Part shown: piece by piece, positions 7,787-17,155 of the stretch
How the letters are laid out: the number at the start of each line of letters is the position of its first letter
Position numbering within the stretch: the stretch's first letter is position 1
NCBI GenBank assembly: GCA_965215715.1
Contig: OZ244129.1
Coordinates: 2,418,001 to 2,482,000 of the forward strand
Reading direction: 5' to 3'
DNA length: 64,000 nt
Source: HXMU1428-3 sp965215715
Lineage (GTDB): Bacteria > Pseudomonadota > Alphaproteobacteria > Rhizobiales > HXMU1428-3
Position numbers and translations under genes: made by a program
The notes under the pieces: generated by a model
Database searches by the model: none
What the model was told of the DNA's origin: nothing
Seen by the model: only the letters and a program-made list of their open reading frames with translations

Positions 7787-9334
7787 ATGGCCCTTTCACA
7801 TCGGCTTGAACTTAGACAATCACAATCTTTGGTCATGACACCGCAATTGCAACAAGCAATTAAATTGCTGCAATTGTCGAACCTTGAGCTCAATGAATTT
7901 GTTGAAACTGAACTTGAGCGCAATCCCTTACTGGAAAACAAAAGTCAACAAGAAGAGCCTGCACAAACCACGTTTGAGCCAGAAGAAATTGTCCAAGATA
8001 TTGAGCCTCAGCGACGCTCAGAAACCGATGAATGGCTCTCAAAATCAGCTGACAATATGAAAGAAGACCCATCCACCAATCTGGACAGCCGGGTGGATGA
8101 TATCTATCCAGATTTACAAGGCTCTGACCGCACGGGTTTGAGTGAACAAGGCTGGTCCTCTTTGCATCAAAGCAAAACCAGCGCCTCCAGTGGGTCTTAT
8201 TCTGAAAACTATAATTTAGAAAGCTATGTCAAAGAAGAAATTACTCTTCATGCTCATTTGTTAGATCAATTGCATTTGTCCAAATTGACCCCTTCTGAGC
8301 AATTAATTGGTGCTCACCTCATAGACATGGTTGATGAGCAGGGATATTTACGCGGCTCCCTGGAAAGCGTGGCTATGCAATTGGGCACCTCGATTGAAGC
8401 GATTGAAACGGTCCTGTCAACCTTGCAAACCTTTGAACCAACTGGAGTTTTCGCCAGAGACTTAAGTGATTGCATGCGTTTGCAACTGATAGAACAAAAC
8501 CGCTTTGACCCGGCCATGGCCGCCCTTTTAGAGAATTTGCATTTGCTGGCCAGCCATAACTTTTCTGGCCTTAAAAAGGCTTGCCAGGTGAGTGATGAAG
8601 ACCTGTCAGATATGATTGCTGAGATTAAACAATTGAACCCAAAGCCTGGTTTGCAATTTGGTCATACGATCGTGCAACCAGTGGTTCCTGATGTGTTTGT
8701 GCGGCAAAAGAACGATGGCAGTTGGCATATTGAACTTAACACTGAAACCTTGCCCAAAGTTTTAATCAACAAAACTTATTACACCACTGTGTCTGGTGCA
8801 GCGCGAAATACAAAAGAGAAAGAATATATTCAAGACTGTTTTCAAACGGCCAATTGGTTGGTCAAAAGCCTGGATCAAAGAGCCCGCACCATTTTAAAAG
8901 TCGCCAAAGAAATTGTGAAACAGCAAGATGGTTTCTTTTCCTATGGGGTAGAACATTTGCGTCCTTTAAACTTGCGCACTGTGGCTGACGCCATTGAAAT
9001 GCATGAATCAACGGTTAGCCGGGTGACATCGAATAAATATATCGGCACGTCTCGCGGCGTGTTTGAGTTGAAATATTTCTTTACCTCCGCCATTGCTTCT
9101 TCTGGCTCAGACGATACGGTTTCTTCTGAAGCGGTGCGCCATCATATTCGCCAGCTGATTGATGCTGAGCAAGCTGACAGCATTTTGTCTGATGATAAAA
9201 TCGTCTTGATATTGAAAGAAAAAGAAATTGATATCGCCCGGCGTACTGTTGCCAAATACCGTGAAGCAATGGGCATTCCTTCATCTGTGCAAAGACGACG
9301 TGAAAAGAAAATGGCCCAGCAAATGGCTCTTTAA
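7787..9334 (+). CDS. rpoN: RNA polymerase sigma-54 factor RpoN
   Basis: Sigma-54 directs polymerase to -24/-12 promoters that need an AAA+ activator, often in nitrogen and carbon metabolism. At 515 residues the length is normal. Region I is the Gln/Leu-rich N-terminus (SLVMTPQLQQAIKLLQLS), followed by an acidic linker, the core-binding domain, a helix-turn-helix (TVADAIEMHESTVSRVTSNKY) and the RpoN box ARRTVAKYREAMGIPSS from about residue 484. The ATG at 7787 begins the conserved MALSHRLELRQSQ. Its position between lptB and hpf/ptsN is the classic proteobacterial order. Confidence 0.97.
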   Translation: MALSHRLELRQSQSLVMTPQLQQAIKLLQLSNLELNEFVETELERNPLLENKSQQEEPAQTTFEPEEIVQDIEPQRRSETDEWLSKSADNMKEDPSTNLDSRVDDIYPDLQGSDRTGLSEQGWSSLHQSKTSASSGSYSENYNLESYVKEEITLHAHLLDQLHLSKLTPSEQLIGAHLIDMVDEQGYLRGSLESVAMQLGTSIEAIETVLSTLQTFEPTGVFARDLSDCMRLQLIEQNRFDPAMAALLENLHLLASHNFSGLKKACQVSDEDLSDMIAEIKQLNPKPGLQFGHTIVQPVVPDVFVRQKNDGSWHIELNTETLPKVLINKTYYTTVSGAARNTKEKEYIQDCFQTANWLVKSLDQRARTILKVAKEIVKQQDGFFSYGVEHLRPLNLRTVADAIEMHESTVSRVTSNKYIGTSRGVFELKYFFTSAIASSGSDDTVSSEAVRHHIRQLIDAEQADSILSDDKIVLILKEKEIDIARRTVAKYREAMGIPSSVQRRREKKMAQQMAL

Positions 9335-9703
9335 GCACTAAAGTTGATCTGTTTTAAGAAAAGTGCTCTCTTGCTGCTAAAAACTTTCCTAACTCCTTAT
9401 TTTACCACACTTTTATCAGGAACCTTATGTTTCCATTTGGTAATTTTTTTTGATCATAAGCTCCATTTTTTCAAAATCTTTGCCCCAAATGAGAAAGGAA
9501 ATCTGTTATACTTATAGGGATGGATCGTATTAAGGGCACGTGAGATCACGTTTTTTTAGCCAAATAGGGCTTAAAAAGCTGCCTTTTCGTGTTTTTAAAG
9601 ACCTGGTAGGCCTGCAAAAGTGCCAAGTTTTCCCACTTGGCGTACAAAATTGGCATCGAAATTAAGACCAAAAATCCAAAATAAAACAAGGGAGCATCGA
9701 TAT
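9335..9703. other. Intergenic region between rpoN and hpf, 369 bp
   Basis: Two stem-loops are visible. One at 9537-9557 is ACGTGA/TCACGT with a run of seven T directly after it, and resembles a weak intrinsic terminator. The other at 9622-9641 is GCCAAGT/ACTTGGC around TTTCCC, in the probable hpf leader. The TTATACTTATAGGG stretch near 9506 could hold a -10 element. No gene is seen. Confidence 0.4.
9537..9557 (+). terminator. Possible intrinsic terminator after rpoN
   Basis: A six-base stem ACGTGA/TCACGT with a two-base loop is followed by TTTTTTT. The stem is short, so termination may be weak, or it could be a leader element for hpf. Confidence 0.35.
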
Positions 9704-10270
9704 ATGTCCGTACAAGTCACTGGAAAAAATCTTAACATTGGTGAAGCACTTCGGTTTTACATTGAGGATCGCATAGATCAAACTTTGGAAAAATTTATGG
9801 GCAATGCGACCTCAGGCCATGTACGCATCGAAAAAGATGGCGGCCATTATCGCACAGATTGTTCACTTCATCTTGGTTCAGGGCTTGATTTGCAATCTAA
9901 GGGGGAATCCCATGATGTATATGCAAGTGCCGATGCTGCTCTTGAACGGTTAGAGAAACGCCTGCGTCGCTACAAAAGACGGCTCAAAAATCACCATCAG
10001 AAACATCATTCTGGCGATTTTAAAGACACAACACCGGCGCTAGACTATGTCATCCAGCAGCATGGCGATGATCAAGAGCCTGAAGATGACACGCCAATCA
10101 TTATTGCCGAAAATGAGACAAATATTAATGAATTTGCGGTAAGTGACGCGGTTATGCATATGGATTTATCAGAAAGTTCCGTTTTGGTCTTTCGAAATGC
10201 TAGCCATGGGCGCATTAATATTGTATACCGCCGCAATGATGGAAATATAGGCTGGATTGATCCGTCCTAA
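9704..10270 (+). CDS. hpf: Ribosome hibernation promoting factor, long form
   Basis: A 188-residue protein with two parts. The N-terminal S30AE domain (about residues 1-100) binds the decoding site of idle ribosomes; it starts MSVQVTGKNLNIG and ends in a basic helix rich in RRYKRRLK. The C-terminal domain (about 128-188; VSDAVMHMDLSES, FRNASHGRINIVYRR) is the dimerisation module that joins two ribosomes into 100S particles. The ATG at 9704 has AGGGAG nine bases upstream. An in-frame start at 9620 would add an unsupported tail. It sits between rpoN and ptsN, as in many proteobacteria. Confidence 0.95.
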   Translation: MSVQVTGKNLNIGEALRFYIEDRIDQTLEKFMGNATSGHVRIEKDGGHYRTDCSLHLGSGLDLQSKGESHDVYASADAALERLEKRLRRYKRRLKNHHQKHHSGDFKDTTPALDYVIQQHGDDQEPEDDTPIIIAENETNINEFAVSDAVMHMDLSESSVLVFRNASHGRINIVYRRNDGNIGWIDPS

Positions 10271-10393
10271 TCAAGTATAGTCCGGCTTCTCAAAATTTGA
10301 AAACGGGCTGCCATATTGAGATTCCCGGCTTTTTGCTCGGCTCGGTTGATGACAAAAGGGACACTTAAACACAACAATTTTAAAAAGGGTGCA

Positions 10394-10430
10394 AAGCATT
10401 CGTGAGAGCTTTTTCAAAACACGAATGCTT
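10394..10430 (+). other. Perfect 11-bp stem-loop between hpf and ptsN
   Basis: AAGCATTCGTG (10394-10404) and CACGAATGCTT (10420-10430) are exact reverse complements around a 15-base loop. No run of T follows, so it is not a standard intrinsic terminator. It could be an RNA processing or stability element or a protein-binding site. The rest of 10271-10568 is AT-rich and shows no gene. Confidence 0.5.
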
Positions 10431-10568
10431 GAAATGACATAAATTTGTCAATTACACCTTTTATGGATTGGCTACATTTTTAAACACATAAACAGCTAAG
10501 TTTTGTTAAGGGCCGTTTTGTTTTTTTATTTATGAACTCTCTGATTAAAGTTAGGGGAAGGCAAGCAT

Positions 10569-11033
10569 ATGGATTTGGGTGATTTGTTGACAGCAGATGA
10601 AGTGTTTCCTTCATTGAAAGCCAAAAGCAAAAAACATGTCTTACAAGAAATTGCACGCCTTGCAGCTGACAAAACAGGCCTTGATCAACGAGATATCTTT
10701 GACGTTTTGTTGCAAAGAGAGCGGTTAGGTTCAACTGGGGTTGGCCAGGGCGTTGCCATTCCGCATGGGCGTTTGCATGACATTGAGCATATCGTTTGCC
10801 TGTTTGCACGGCTTGACGAACCAATTAACTTTGACAGTATCGATGATGAGCCGGTTGACTTGGTGTTCTTACTGCTTGCACCAGAAACGGCTGGGGCTGA
10901 TCACCTGAAGGCATTGGCGCGCATTTCCAGGCTCATTCGTGAACCTCAAACGCTTGATAAACTGCGTGGTTCACGCGAACAGTCAGCTCTTTATTCTGTC
11001 CTCACGGAAGCCTCAGCCTCACACGCTGCCTAA
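10569..11033 (+). CDS. ptsN: Nitrogen-PTS EIIA component PtsN
   Basis: PtsN is the last phosphoacceptor of the nitrogen phosphotransferase system and acts by binding targets such as potassium transporters and sensor kinases rather than by sugar uptake. This 154-residue protein has the full EIIA-Ntr fold. The phosphorylated residue is His66 in GVAIPHGR, and the LLAPETAGADHLKALARIS segment is typical. The ATG at 10569 is preceded by AAGGCAAG. The phosphodonor enzyme PtsP is encoded in the same window about 4 kb downstream; NPr is not visible here. Confidence 0.95.
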   Translation: MDLGDLLTADEVFPSLKAKSKKHVLQEIARLAADKTGLDQRDIFDVLLQRERLGSTGVGQGVAIPHGRLHDIEHIVCLFARLDEPINFDSIDDEPVDLVFLLLAPETAGADHLKALARISRLIREPQTLDKLRGSREQSALYSVLTEASASHAA

Positions 11034-11055
11034 CAGGGCAAAGCTGGGATAAGCT

Positions 11056-11352
11056 TTAATGAACCTGCATAACCTGCAAATCATGGTCTGTTGCGGCAAT
11101 GGTTGCAGCGCTTAAATCTTCAGCTAATAAAATAGGCGTTCCATCGGCGGCGTGCACGCTGAAAAGGGAGCCTCTTTCTGGCAATTCGTCAATTTCTGGA
11201 AACAGGGCTCTGGCGGCTGCAATGCCAAGCTCTTGCACGTAAACAACCTTATCAAGCCCAAGTTCTTTTAAATCTTGTGCGCTCATAATTTGTTGATCAA
11301 GATCATAATCATGAAACTTAAAGTTTTGTGCGTTTGGTTTGGTTGCCAACAT
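11056..11352 (-). CDS. DUF1150 family protein
   Basis: A 98-residue conserved protein of unknown function. Features matching the DUF1150 family are LKELGLDKVVYVQEL, an acidic centre, LFSVHAADGTPILLAED and a DHDLQVMQVH end. No signal sequence or membrane segment is seen. It follows an Hsp20 gene on the same strand with a 32-bp gap, the usual arrangement in alphaproteobacteria, which suggests a link to proteostasis; this is inference from context. Confidence 0.9.
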   Translation of the reverse strand: MLATKPNAQNFKFHDYDLDQQIMSAQDLKELGLDKVVYVQELGIAAARALFPEIDELPERGSLFSVHAADGTPILLAEDLSAATIAATDHDLQVMQVH

Positions 11353-11384
11353 TTAAAGACCCCTTTTCATTACACTTTGGGAAA

Positions 11385-11813
11385 TTAGGCAGTTAAAATT
11401 TCTATGGTACGACTTTTTGATCCCGGTTCTGGACGAAACAGCTCTACTGTTAATAATCCTTCTTTTAACACTGCAGACCTGATCTCGAGACTATTGGCTA
11501 AAATAAAAATGCGTTGAAATTGGCGCATTGCAATGCCTTGATGTAAAAAATCTTCGTCTTCATTCTCTCTTTTTTGGCCTGTTATTATCAGTTTTTGGCC
11601 CTCTTCTTTGACCTCTAAAAGGTCTTTTGAGAAGCCGGCAACAGCCAACACAATCTTTATTCTTTCTGCGCCCGAGGGGTGCTCTACATGACGTTCAATG
11701 TTATAGGGCGGGTAACCCTCATTTTGTAATTGAGCAGCCGTGTTAAGCGCTTGTTCAAATTCTTCAAACCCTAAAGCCAGCGAACGGTTTATTCTGGAAA
11801 TGGCAGGCATCAA
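11385..11813 (-). CDS. Small heat shock protein, Hsp20/IbpA family
   Basis: A 142-residue alpha-crystallin chaperone that holds unfolding proteins for ClpB/DnaK. The alpha-crystallin domain runs from about residue 35 (YPPYNIE) through KIVLAVAGFSKDLLEV to LTVELFRPEP, with a conserved hydrophobic C-terminal IEILTA tail. The N-terminus begins MMPAISRINRSLALGFEEF, typical for IbpA-like proteins of this class. The likely start is 11813 or the second Met three bases in. It precedes DUF1150. I did not find a secure heat-shock promoter or ROSE-type thermometer in the short leader. Confidence 0.93.
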   Translation of the reverse strand: MMPAISRINRSLALGFEEFEQALNTAAQLQNEGYPPYNIERHVEHPSGAERIKIVLAVAGFSKDLLEVKEEGQKLIITGQKRENEDEDFLHQGIAMRQFQRIFILANSLEIRSAVLKEGLLTVELFRPEPGSKSRTIEILTA

Positions 11814-12018
11814 CTTCTTTCTTCAAACTCTTGGCTTGCTGTCTTAAATGGCTCTCATCTAAAGGCACTCTTCATTCAATATGGGAACCAGTTTTACCAT
11901 TTCAAGTCACCAATTCATTCAAATTTTAACATTTTTTCCAACCAAAAATTTACGAACCTTTGCTAGGCTAAAGCATATTTTATTCGTTTCAATAATATTT
12001 GAATTTGGCGATCCAAAC

Positions 12019-12288
12019 ATGACAGATATTAACCAACAAAATTTAACTGACGAGCGCCGGGTCCCGCGCAAGCGCACCTATCAAGGGGCTCGTATCATTG
12101 TGGATAAAAACTCAACCTTTAACTGTGTGATTAAAACCCGAAGTGATAAGGGTTTTGGCTTAAAACTTGGCTCGACAGCTGGGATACCTGATCAGTTTAC
12201 TCTTTTCGACGATAGCACTGGGCAGTCTCATAAATGCCTGGTGATCTGGCGAAAACGCGCAGGTTTAGGCGTGAAAATCACAGACTAA
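12019..12288 (+). CDS. Small PilZ-like domain protein
   Basis: An 89-residue cytoplasmic protein. The segment DERRVPRKRTYQGARI near residues 10-26 resembles the Arg-rich N-terminal motif of PilZ proteins that grips cyclic di-GMP, and GFGLKLGS may stand in for the later D/NxSxxG loop, though it is not a close match. The domain is short for PilZ, so binding is uncertain. The ATG at 12019 begins just before this motif; a start at 11881 in the same frame would add 46 residues that look untranslated. It stands alone between divergent and convergent neighbours. Confidence 0.7.
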   Translation: MTDINQQNLTDERRVPRKRTYQGARIIVDKNSTFNCVIKTRSDKGFGLKLGSTAGIPDQFTLFDDSTGQSHKCLVIWRKRAGLGVKITD

Positions 12289-12325
12289 AGTCATTTATCT
12301 TCTTTTCTTCAATCTAGAATTAGAT

Positions 12326-13075
12326 TTAACGGCTTGCGGTGAGAAAATAGTTTACATCGCAGTCCGTTGAAATGTGCCAGCTTTTGCGCCAGGGAGAATA
12401 AACAAGGCCGCTTGTCTCACGAGGCATAAGGCCAGCCTTGGTAACACATGTTTGCAATTCTTGCGGCATTACAAATCTGGACCATTGATGCGTGCCTTTT
12501 GGCAGCCACCTCATAATATATTCAGCCCCGACGATAGCCAAAGCAAAGGACTTATTTGTGCGATTAATGGTTGAAAGGATCAGCAAGCCACCAGGTTTCA
12601 CCAACTGGGCGACCAGGGCAACAAAATCAGCGACATTTGGTACATGCTCGACAACTTCTAAACAACACACGACATCAAAGGTTTCACCCGTCTCCACCAC
12701 GTGCTCAACCCGGCAAGCACGATAATCTATGGCAACCTTTTGCTGTTCAGCATGCAAGAGGGCGGCCTTAATATTGTTTTCAGCTGGATCAATCGCTGTG
12801 ACGCTTGCCCCTTGCTTGGCCAAGGGTTCTGCCACCAATCCCCCCCCACAGCCAATATCTATGAGGGACAAGCCTTTTAAGGCATATGGGTCAGCTTCAT
12901 CTTTTCCAAAATGGCGGCAAATCTGCTCTCTGAAAAACCCCAATCGGGCAGGTGCAATTTGATGCAAAGGCTTAAATTTACCCGTCGGGTCCCACCATTC
13001 ATCAGCTATGGCAGCAAAGCGATCAATTTCTTGTTGATCAAAAGTCGGTGTATTTGGGGGATTATTTAAACTCAT
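12326..13075 (-). CDS. ubiG: Ubiquinone biosynthesis O-methyltransferase UbiG
   Basis: UbiG performs both O-methylations in ubiquinone synthesis with S-adenosylmethionine. The 249-residue protein begins with the family segment DRFAAIADEWWDPTGKFKPLH, has the SAM motif LIDIGCGGGLVAEPLA near residues 71-86, and carries CLEVVEHVPN and LKPGGLLILSTINRT-type later motifs. The start at 13075 gives the standard N-terminus; the open frame continues to 13351 but those residues have no family resemblance and enter the lysC leader. There is no strong ribosome site. It is divergent from lysC. Confidence 0.95.
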   Translation of the reverse strand: MSLNNPPNTPTFDQQEIDRFAAIADEWWDPTGKFKPLHQIAPARLGFFREQICRHFGKDEADPYALKGLSLIDIGCGGGLVAEPLAKQGASVTAIDPAENNIKAALLHAEQQKVAIDYRACRVEHVVETGETFDVVCCLEVVEHVPNVADFVALVAQLVKPGGLLILSTINRTNKSFALAIVGAEYIMRWLPKGTHQWSRFVMPQELQTCVTKAGLMPRETSGLVYSPWRKSWHISTDCDVNYFLTASR

Positions 13076-13292
13076 TTTATAAATTTTAAGCTTTGATTTT
13101 TGCAAATAGTTTGAATGGGCCAGTTGCTTAGCGGGCCGGTTCTTTGTATGTATAGGCCGTTTGAGGGACAATCCCCATTCACAATATAACTTATTGGGCT
13201 GATATGAAACCTTTTTTCCTCGTCTTTTCACTATGTCGCAGGGAAAATTGGAATTAGATTTTGCTCTTTGAAAGATTTGGTAGTTCAGATTT

Positions 13293-14558
13293 ATGGCGCT
13301 TGTTGTAATGAAATTTGGTGGCACGTCTGTTGCCGATATTGATCGGATCAAAAATGTTGCTGCTCATGTTAAGCGGGAGCATGACGCTGGGAATAAAGTG
13401 GCTGTTGTTGTCTCGGCAATGGCGGGGCGCACCAATGAATTGGTTAACTGGGTCAATCAAGCTGCCAAGCTGCCTGATGAAAGCGAATATGATGCGGTTG
13501 TCTCTTCTGGTGAGCAAGTCACATCGGGCTTGCTGGCTCTTTGTTTACAAGATAGCGGTGTGCCTGCACGTTCATGGCAAGGCTGGCAAATTCCGCTGCA
13601 AACAGATGAGGCCCATGGCAAGGCCCGCATTAAGGATATCATTCCAGATGAAATGTTATCCAGCCTGGATGAAGGCAATGTGGCTGTGATTGCTGGCTTT
13701 CAAGGCATTGCCCCTAATGGGCGCATTTCTACCCTTGGGCGCGGTGGGTCTGATACAAGTGCGGTTGCTATCGCGGCCGCTTTAAAAGCAGATTTGTGTG
13801 ATATTTATACTGATGTGGATGGGGTTTACACAACAGATCCTCGCATCGTTCCCAAAGCCCAGCGGCTTGATAAAATTTCTTATGAAGAAATGTTGGAAAT
13901 GGCAAGTTTGGGAGCAAAGGTATTACAGACCCGCTCTGTGGAATTGGCCATGACCCAAAATGTGCGCTTGGCCGTGCGCTCTAGTTTTGATGACCCTGCT
14001 TCGGTTGAAGCGGTCAACATGCAAACAAACAGCCATATAGGAACATTGGTTTGTAGTGAGGAAGAAATAGTGGAACAACAAGTTGTCAGCGGCATTGCTT
14101 ATGCCAAGGATGAAGCAAAAGTAACCCTGGTTGGTCTGGCTGATCAGCCGGGTATTGCTGCGAAAGTTTTTGGCCCCTTGGCGCAGGCCAACATCAATGT
14201 TGATATGATCGTGCAAAATGTCTCAGCTGATGGGGCGACAACAGATATGACCTTTACTGTGCCTGAGACAGATTTGGACAGAGCCTTGAAGGTTGTTCAA
14301 GATCATAAAGATGAATTGTTATATAGGGACCTGCAAGGGGCAACTAATATTGTCAAAATTTCTATCATCGGTGTTGGTATGCGCAGCCATGCCGGTGTGG
14401 CTGCTGATATGTTCAAGGAACTGTCAGAAAAAGGCATTAACATACTCGCGATTTCAACATCAGAAATTAAGATCAGCATTTTAATTGATGCGGCCTACCA
14501 AGAACTTGCTGTGCGCTCATTGCACAGTTTATTCGGCCTCGATAAGGAAGATCATTAA
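13293..14558 (+). CDS. lysC: Aspartate kinase LysC
   Basis: Aspartate kinase catalyses the first step from aspartate to lysine, threonine and methionine. The 421-residue protein has the kinase motif KFGGTSV at residues 7-13, the substrate segments STLGRGGSDTSAVAIAA and CDIYTDVDGVYTTDPR, and two C-terminal ACT domains (from about 265) that give feedback control by amino acids. The length fits a monofunctional class with internal beta subunit start possible. The ATG at 13293 opens MALVVMKFGG as in close families. The ptsP gene follows after about 150 bp. Confidence 0.97.
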   Translation: MALVVMKFGGTSVADIDRIKNVAAHVKREHDAGNKVAVVVSAMAGRTNELVNWVNQAAKLPDESEYDAVVSSGEQVTSGLLALCLQDSGVPARSWQGWQIPLQTDEAHGKARIKDIIPDEMLSSLDEGNVAVIAGFQGIAPNGRISTLGRGGSDTSAVAIAAALKADLCDIYTDVDGVYTTDPRIVPKAQRLDKISYEEMLEMASLGAKVLQTRSVELAMTQNVRLAVRSSFDDPASVEAVNMQTNSHIGTLVCSEEEIVEQQVVSGIAYAKDEAKVTLVGLADQPGIAAKVFGPLAQANINVDMIVQNVSADGATTDMTFTVPETDLDRALKVVQDHKDELLYRDLQGATNIVKISIIGVGMRSHAGVAADMFKELSEKGINILAISTSEIKISILIDAAYQELAVRSLHSLFGLDKEDH

Positions 14559-14710
14559 ACGCATATTTTTAAAAAATGTTACAGGTTTGAACGTTCGCCT
14601 GTGTTTGAAAATTTGTAATTTTCTTCTGATAGATTGATCGTGAACAGGCAAAAGAAAGGCTTCAAAAACCAAATTCATTGACTTGGTTTTTGTTAATTTG
14701 AGGCAAACAC

Positions 14711-16987
14711 ATGGCACCAGCCAATGCAGCTCCGCGCATTTTAATGCGCCGCTTACGCGAAATCATGGCCAAGCCTGGTGAGCCTCAAGCACGTCTTGAC
14801 GCGATCGTGTCGCAAATCGCGCTCATTATGGTGGCAGAAGTTTGCTCGCTTTATTTGCGGCGCCCTGACGGCTCACTTGAATTATTTGCCACCCAAGGGC
14901 TAAACCCTGAGGCTGTTCACAACACCCATTTGGCGCGCGGTGAAGGCTTGGTTGGCCTGATTGCGGAACGGGCTGAACTGATTAACATTCATGAAGCGCA
15001 AGACCATCCCTCTTTTTCTTATCGTCCAGAGACGGGTGAGGAGATTTACCACTCCTTTCTTGGCATGCCGATCTTGCGCGGGGGACGCACATTAGGTGTT
15101 GTCACTGTTCAAAATAAGGCGCGCAAAGTCTATTCTGATGAGGAAATTGAAGCGCTGGAGACAACCGCTATGTTGGTTGCCGAACTCATCACGTCAGGTG
15201 AGCTTGATGAGGGCGTTGGCGATATTGCTGATCGCACCAGAGCGCGCCATTTTTCTGGTGTGGGCATTAGTACTGGCATCGCTCTTGGGGCTGTGGTGTT
15301 ACATGAGCCTCGGGTTATGATCCATGAATTTTTATCTGACGATCTATCTTGTGAAAAAAACAGACTGGATGACGCGCTTAAAAAATTACGCGACTCGATT
15401 GATGCCATGCTTGAAAAAGCTGAACTGCAACGCGCTGGTGAACACCGCGAGGTGCTAGAGGCTTACCGGCTGTTTGCTCATGACCAAGGGTGGGTCAACA
15501 AACTTCAGCTTGCTATCGATTCTGGCTTGACGGCTGAGGCTGCTGTGGAGCGTGTACAAAATGATATGCGTGCTCGCATGCTGCCGCAGAAAGACCGCTT
15601 TTGGGCTGAGCGGATGAATGACCTGGAAGATTTGGGCAACCGGCTAATGCGTATTTTGGTTGGCAGCGAGGCGACCGCGGCTGAAACCAATTTGCCGGAT
15701 AACACCATTTTGGTTGCCAGAACGATGGGCGCTGCTGAATTGCTTGATTATAGCCCTGAGAAATTGCGTGGATTGGTTTTGGAAGATTCCGGGGCCTCTA
15801 GCCATGTGGCCATCGTTGCTAGGGCCCTTGGCATTGCGGCGATTGGTGAGGCAAAGGGTGTTGTGAACCGGGTTGATACAGGTGACGACATTATCGTTGA
15901 TGCGGTCACCGGTGAAGTGTTCGTGCGCCCTGAACAAGATGTTATTGACGCGTATTCAGATAAGGTGCGCTTTCAAGCGGACAAACAAAAACAATTTCAG
16001 GCTTTGCGCACCAAAGATGCGATTAGCCAAGATGGGGAGCGCATCTCTTTAAAGATCAATGCTGGCCTGTTGGTTGACTTGCCCCATATGGTCCAGTCTG
16101 GTGCGGATGGCATTGGCCTTTATCGCACCGAATTGCAGTTTATGATTGCCGCCAAATTCCCACGCACGACAGAACAAGAGGAAACTTATAAAGCTGTTCT
16201 TGATGCCGCCGGTGAGCGCCCGGTTGTGTTTCGTACCCTTGATGTTGGGGGCGATAAGATCTTGCCTTATATGCGTGTGACCGGTGAACAAAATCCGGCC
16301 CTTGGCTGGCGGGCTGTGCGTATGACGCTTGACAGGCCTGGTCTGTTTCGCTCGCAAGTGCGTGCCTTGCTACGGGCCGGAAAGGGCCGGCAATTGCAAC
16401 TTATGTTGCCCATGGTCACTGATATTTCTGAACTACAATTGGCCAGACAATTAATTTTTAAAGAGCTTGATTTTCTTGAAAGTCATGGCCGGGAGGGGCC
16501 AAAAGAGCTCAAAATCGGGGTGATGATTGAGGTCCCGGCCATTTTTTGGCAATTAGAGGCTATTTTGCCACTGGTGGATTTTATCTCGATTGGTAGCAAT
16601 GATTTCATGCAATTTTTGTTTGCCGCAGACAGAACAAACCCGCAAGTGGCCCAGCGCTATGATTGCTTAAGCAGTGTATTTTTAAGTATTTTGCAAAAAA
16701 TCATAGCCCAAGCAAAGGCTTACAATGTTCCTGTTACCCTTTGCGGTGAAATGGCGGGTAACCCCTTGGAATGCATGGCCTTATTAGGCCTTGGCTTACG
16801 TTCGATCTCTATGGCGCCAGCCTCAATTGGCCCGATAAAATCAATGATCTTATCACTAAATATTGCGCATTTAACTCAATTTATGGATGAATGCCTTGCC
16901 ATTCGCTCTGGATCATTGCGCTCTGACCTGGAAAGCTATGCGGCTAAAAATCAGATCAATGTTGATCCCTTTAGCTTGCAGCCTTAA
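14711..16987 (+). CDS. ptsP: Nitrogen-PTS enzyme I PtsP
   Basis: PtsP starts the nitrogen phosphotransferase relay by taking phosphate from phosphoenolpyruvate. It has 758 residues. An N-terminal GAF domain (about 15-165), which in this family senses nitrogen status (glutamine in studied members), is followed by the EI domains. The phosphorylated histidine is His365 in SGASSHVAIVARALG, and the PEP-binding barrel includes GIGLYRTELQF, IGSNDFMQF and TLCGEMAGNP. The start at 14711 follows TTGAGGC. Together with PtsN this window encodes the two ends of the system. Confidence 0.97.
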   Translation: MAPANAAPRILMRRLREIMAKPGEPQARLDAIVSQIALIMVAEVCSLYLRRPDGSLELFATQGLNPEAVHNTHLARGEGLVGLIAERAELINIHEAQDHPSFSYRPETGEEIYHSFLGMPILRGGRTLGVVTVQNKARKVYSDEEIEALETTAMLVAELITSGELDEGVGDIADRTRARHFSGVGISTGIALGAVVLHEPRVMIHEFLSDDLSCEKNRLDDALKKLRDSIDAMLEKAELQRAGEHREVLEAYRLFAHDQGWVNKLQLAIDSGLTAEAAVERVQNDMRARMLPQKDRFWAERMNDLEDLGNRLMRILVGSEATAAETNLPDNTILVARTMGAAELLDYSPEKLRGLVLEDSGASSHVAIVARALGIAAIGEAKGVVNRVDTGDDIIVDAVTGEVFVRPEQDVIDAYSDKVRFQADKQKQFQALRTKDAISQDGERISLKINAGLLVDLPHMVQSGADGIGLYRTELQFMIAAKFPRTTEQEETYKAVLDAAGERPVVFRTLDVGGDKILPYMRVTGEQNPALGWRAVRMTLDRPGLFRSQVRALLRAGKGRQLQLMLPMVTDISELQLARQLIFKELDFLESHGREGPKELKIGVMIEVPAIFWQLEAILPLVDFISIGSNDFMQFLFAADRTNPQVAQRYDCLSSVFLSILQKIIAQAKAYNVPVTLCGEMAGNPLECMALLGLGLRSISMAPASIGPIKSMILSLNIAHLTQFMDECLAIRSGSLRSDLESYAAKNQINVDPFSLQP

Positions 16988-17155
16988 GCCCCACAAATTA
17001 ACTATATCCCTTCATATTTCAGTAATTTTGCGCGCCAAACTAAAAACACTATTGGCGAATAAAACACTTATGTATAAGTTAGTTATGGGGTGAGCCTGTC
17101 ATATTTTGTATGTTCTGACAGGTTAGAATGACGTTTTAGTATTGCGTAAATTCGG

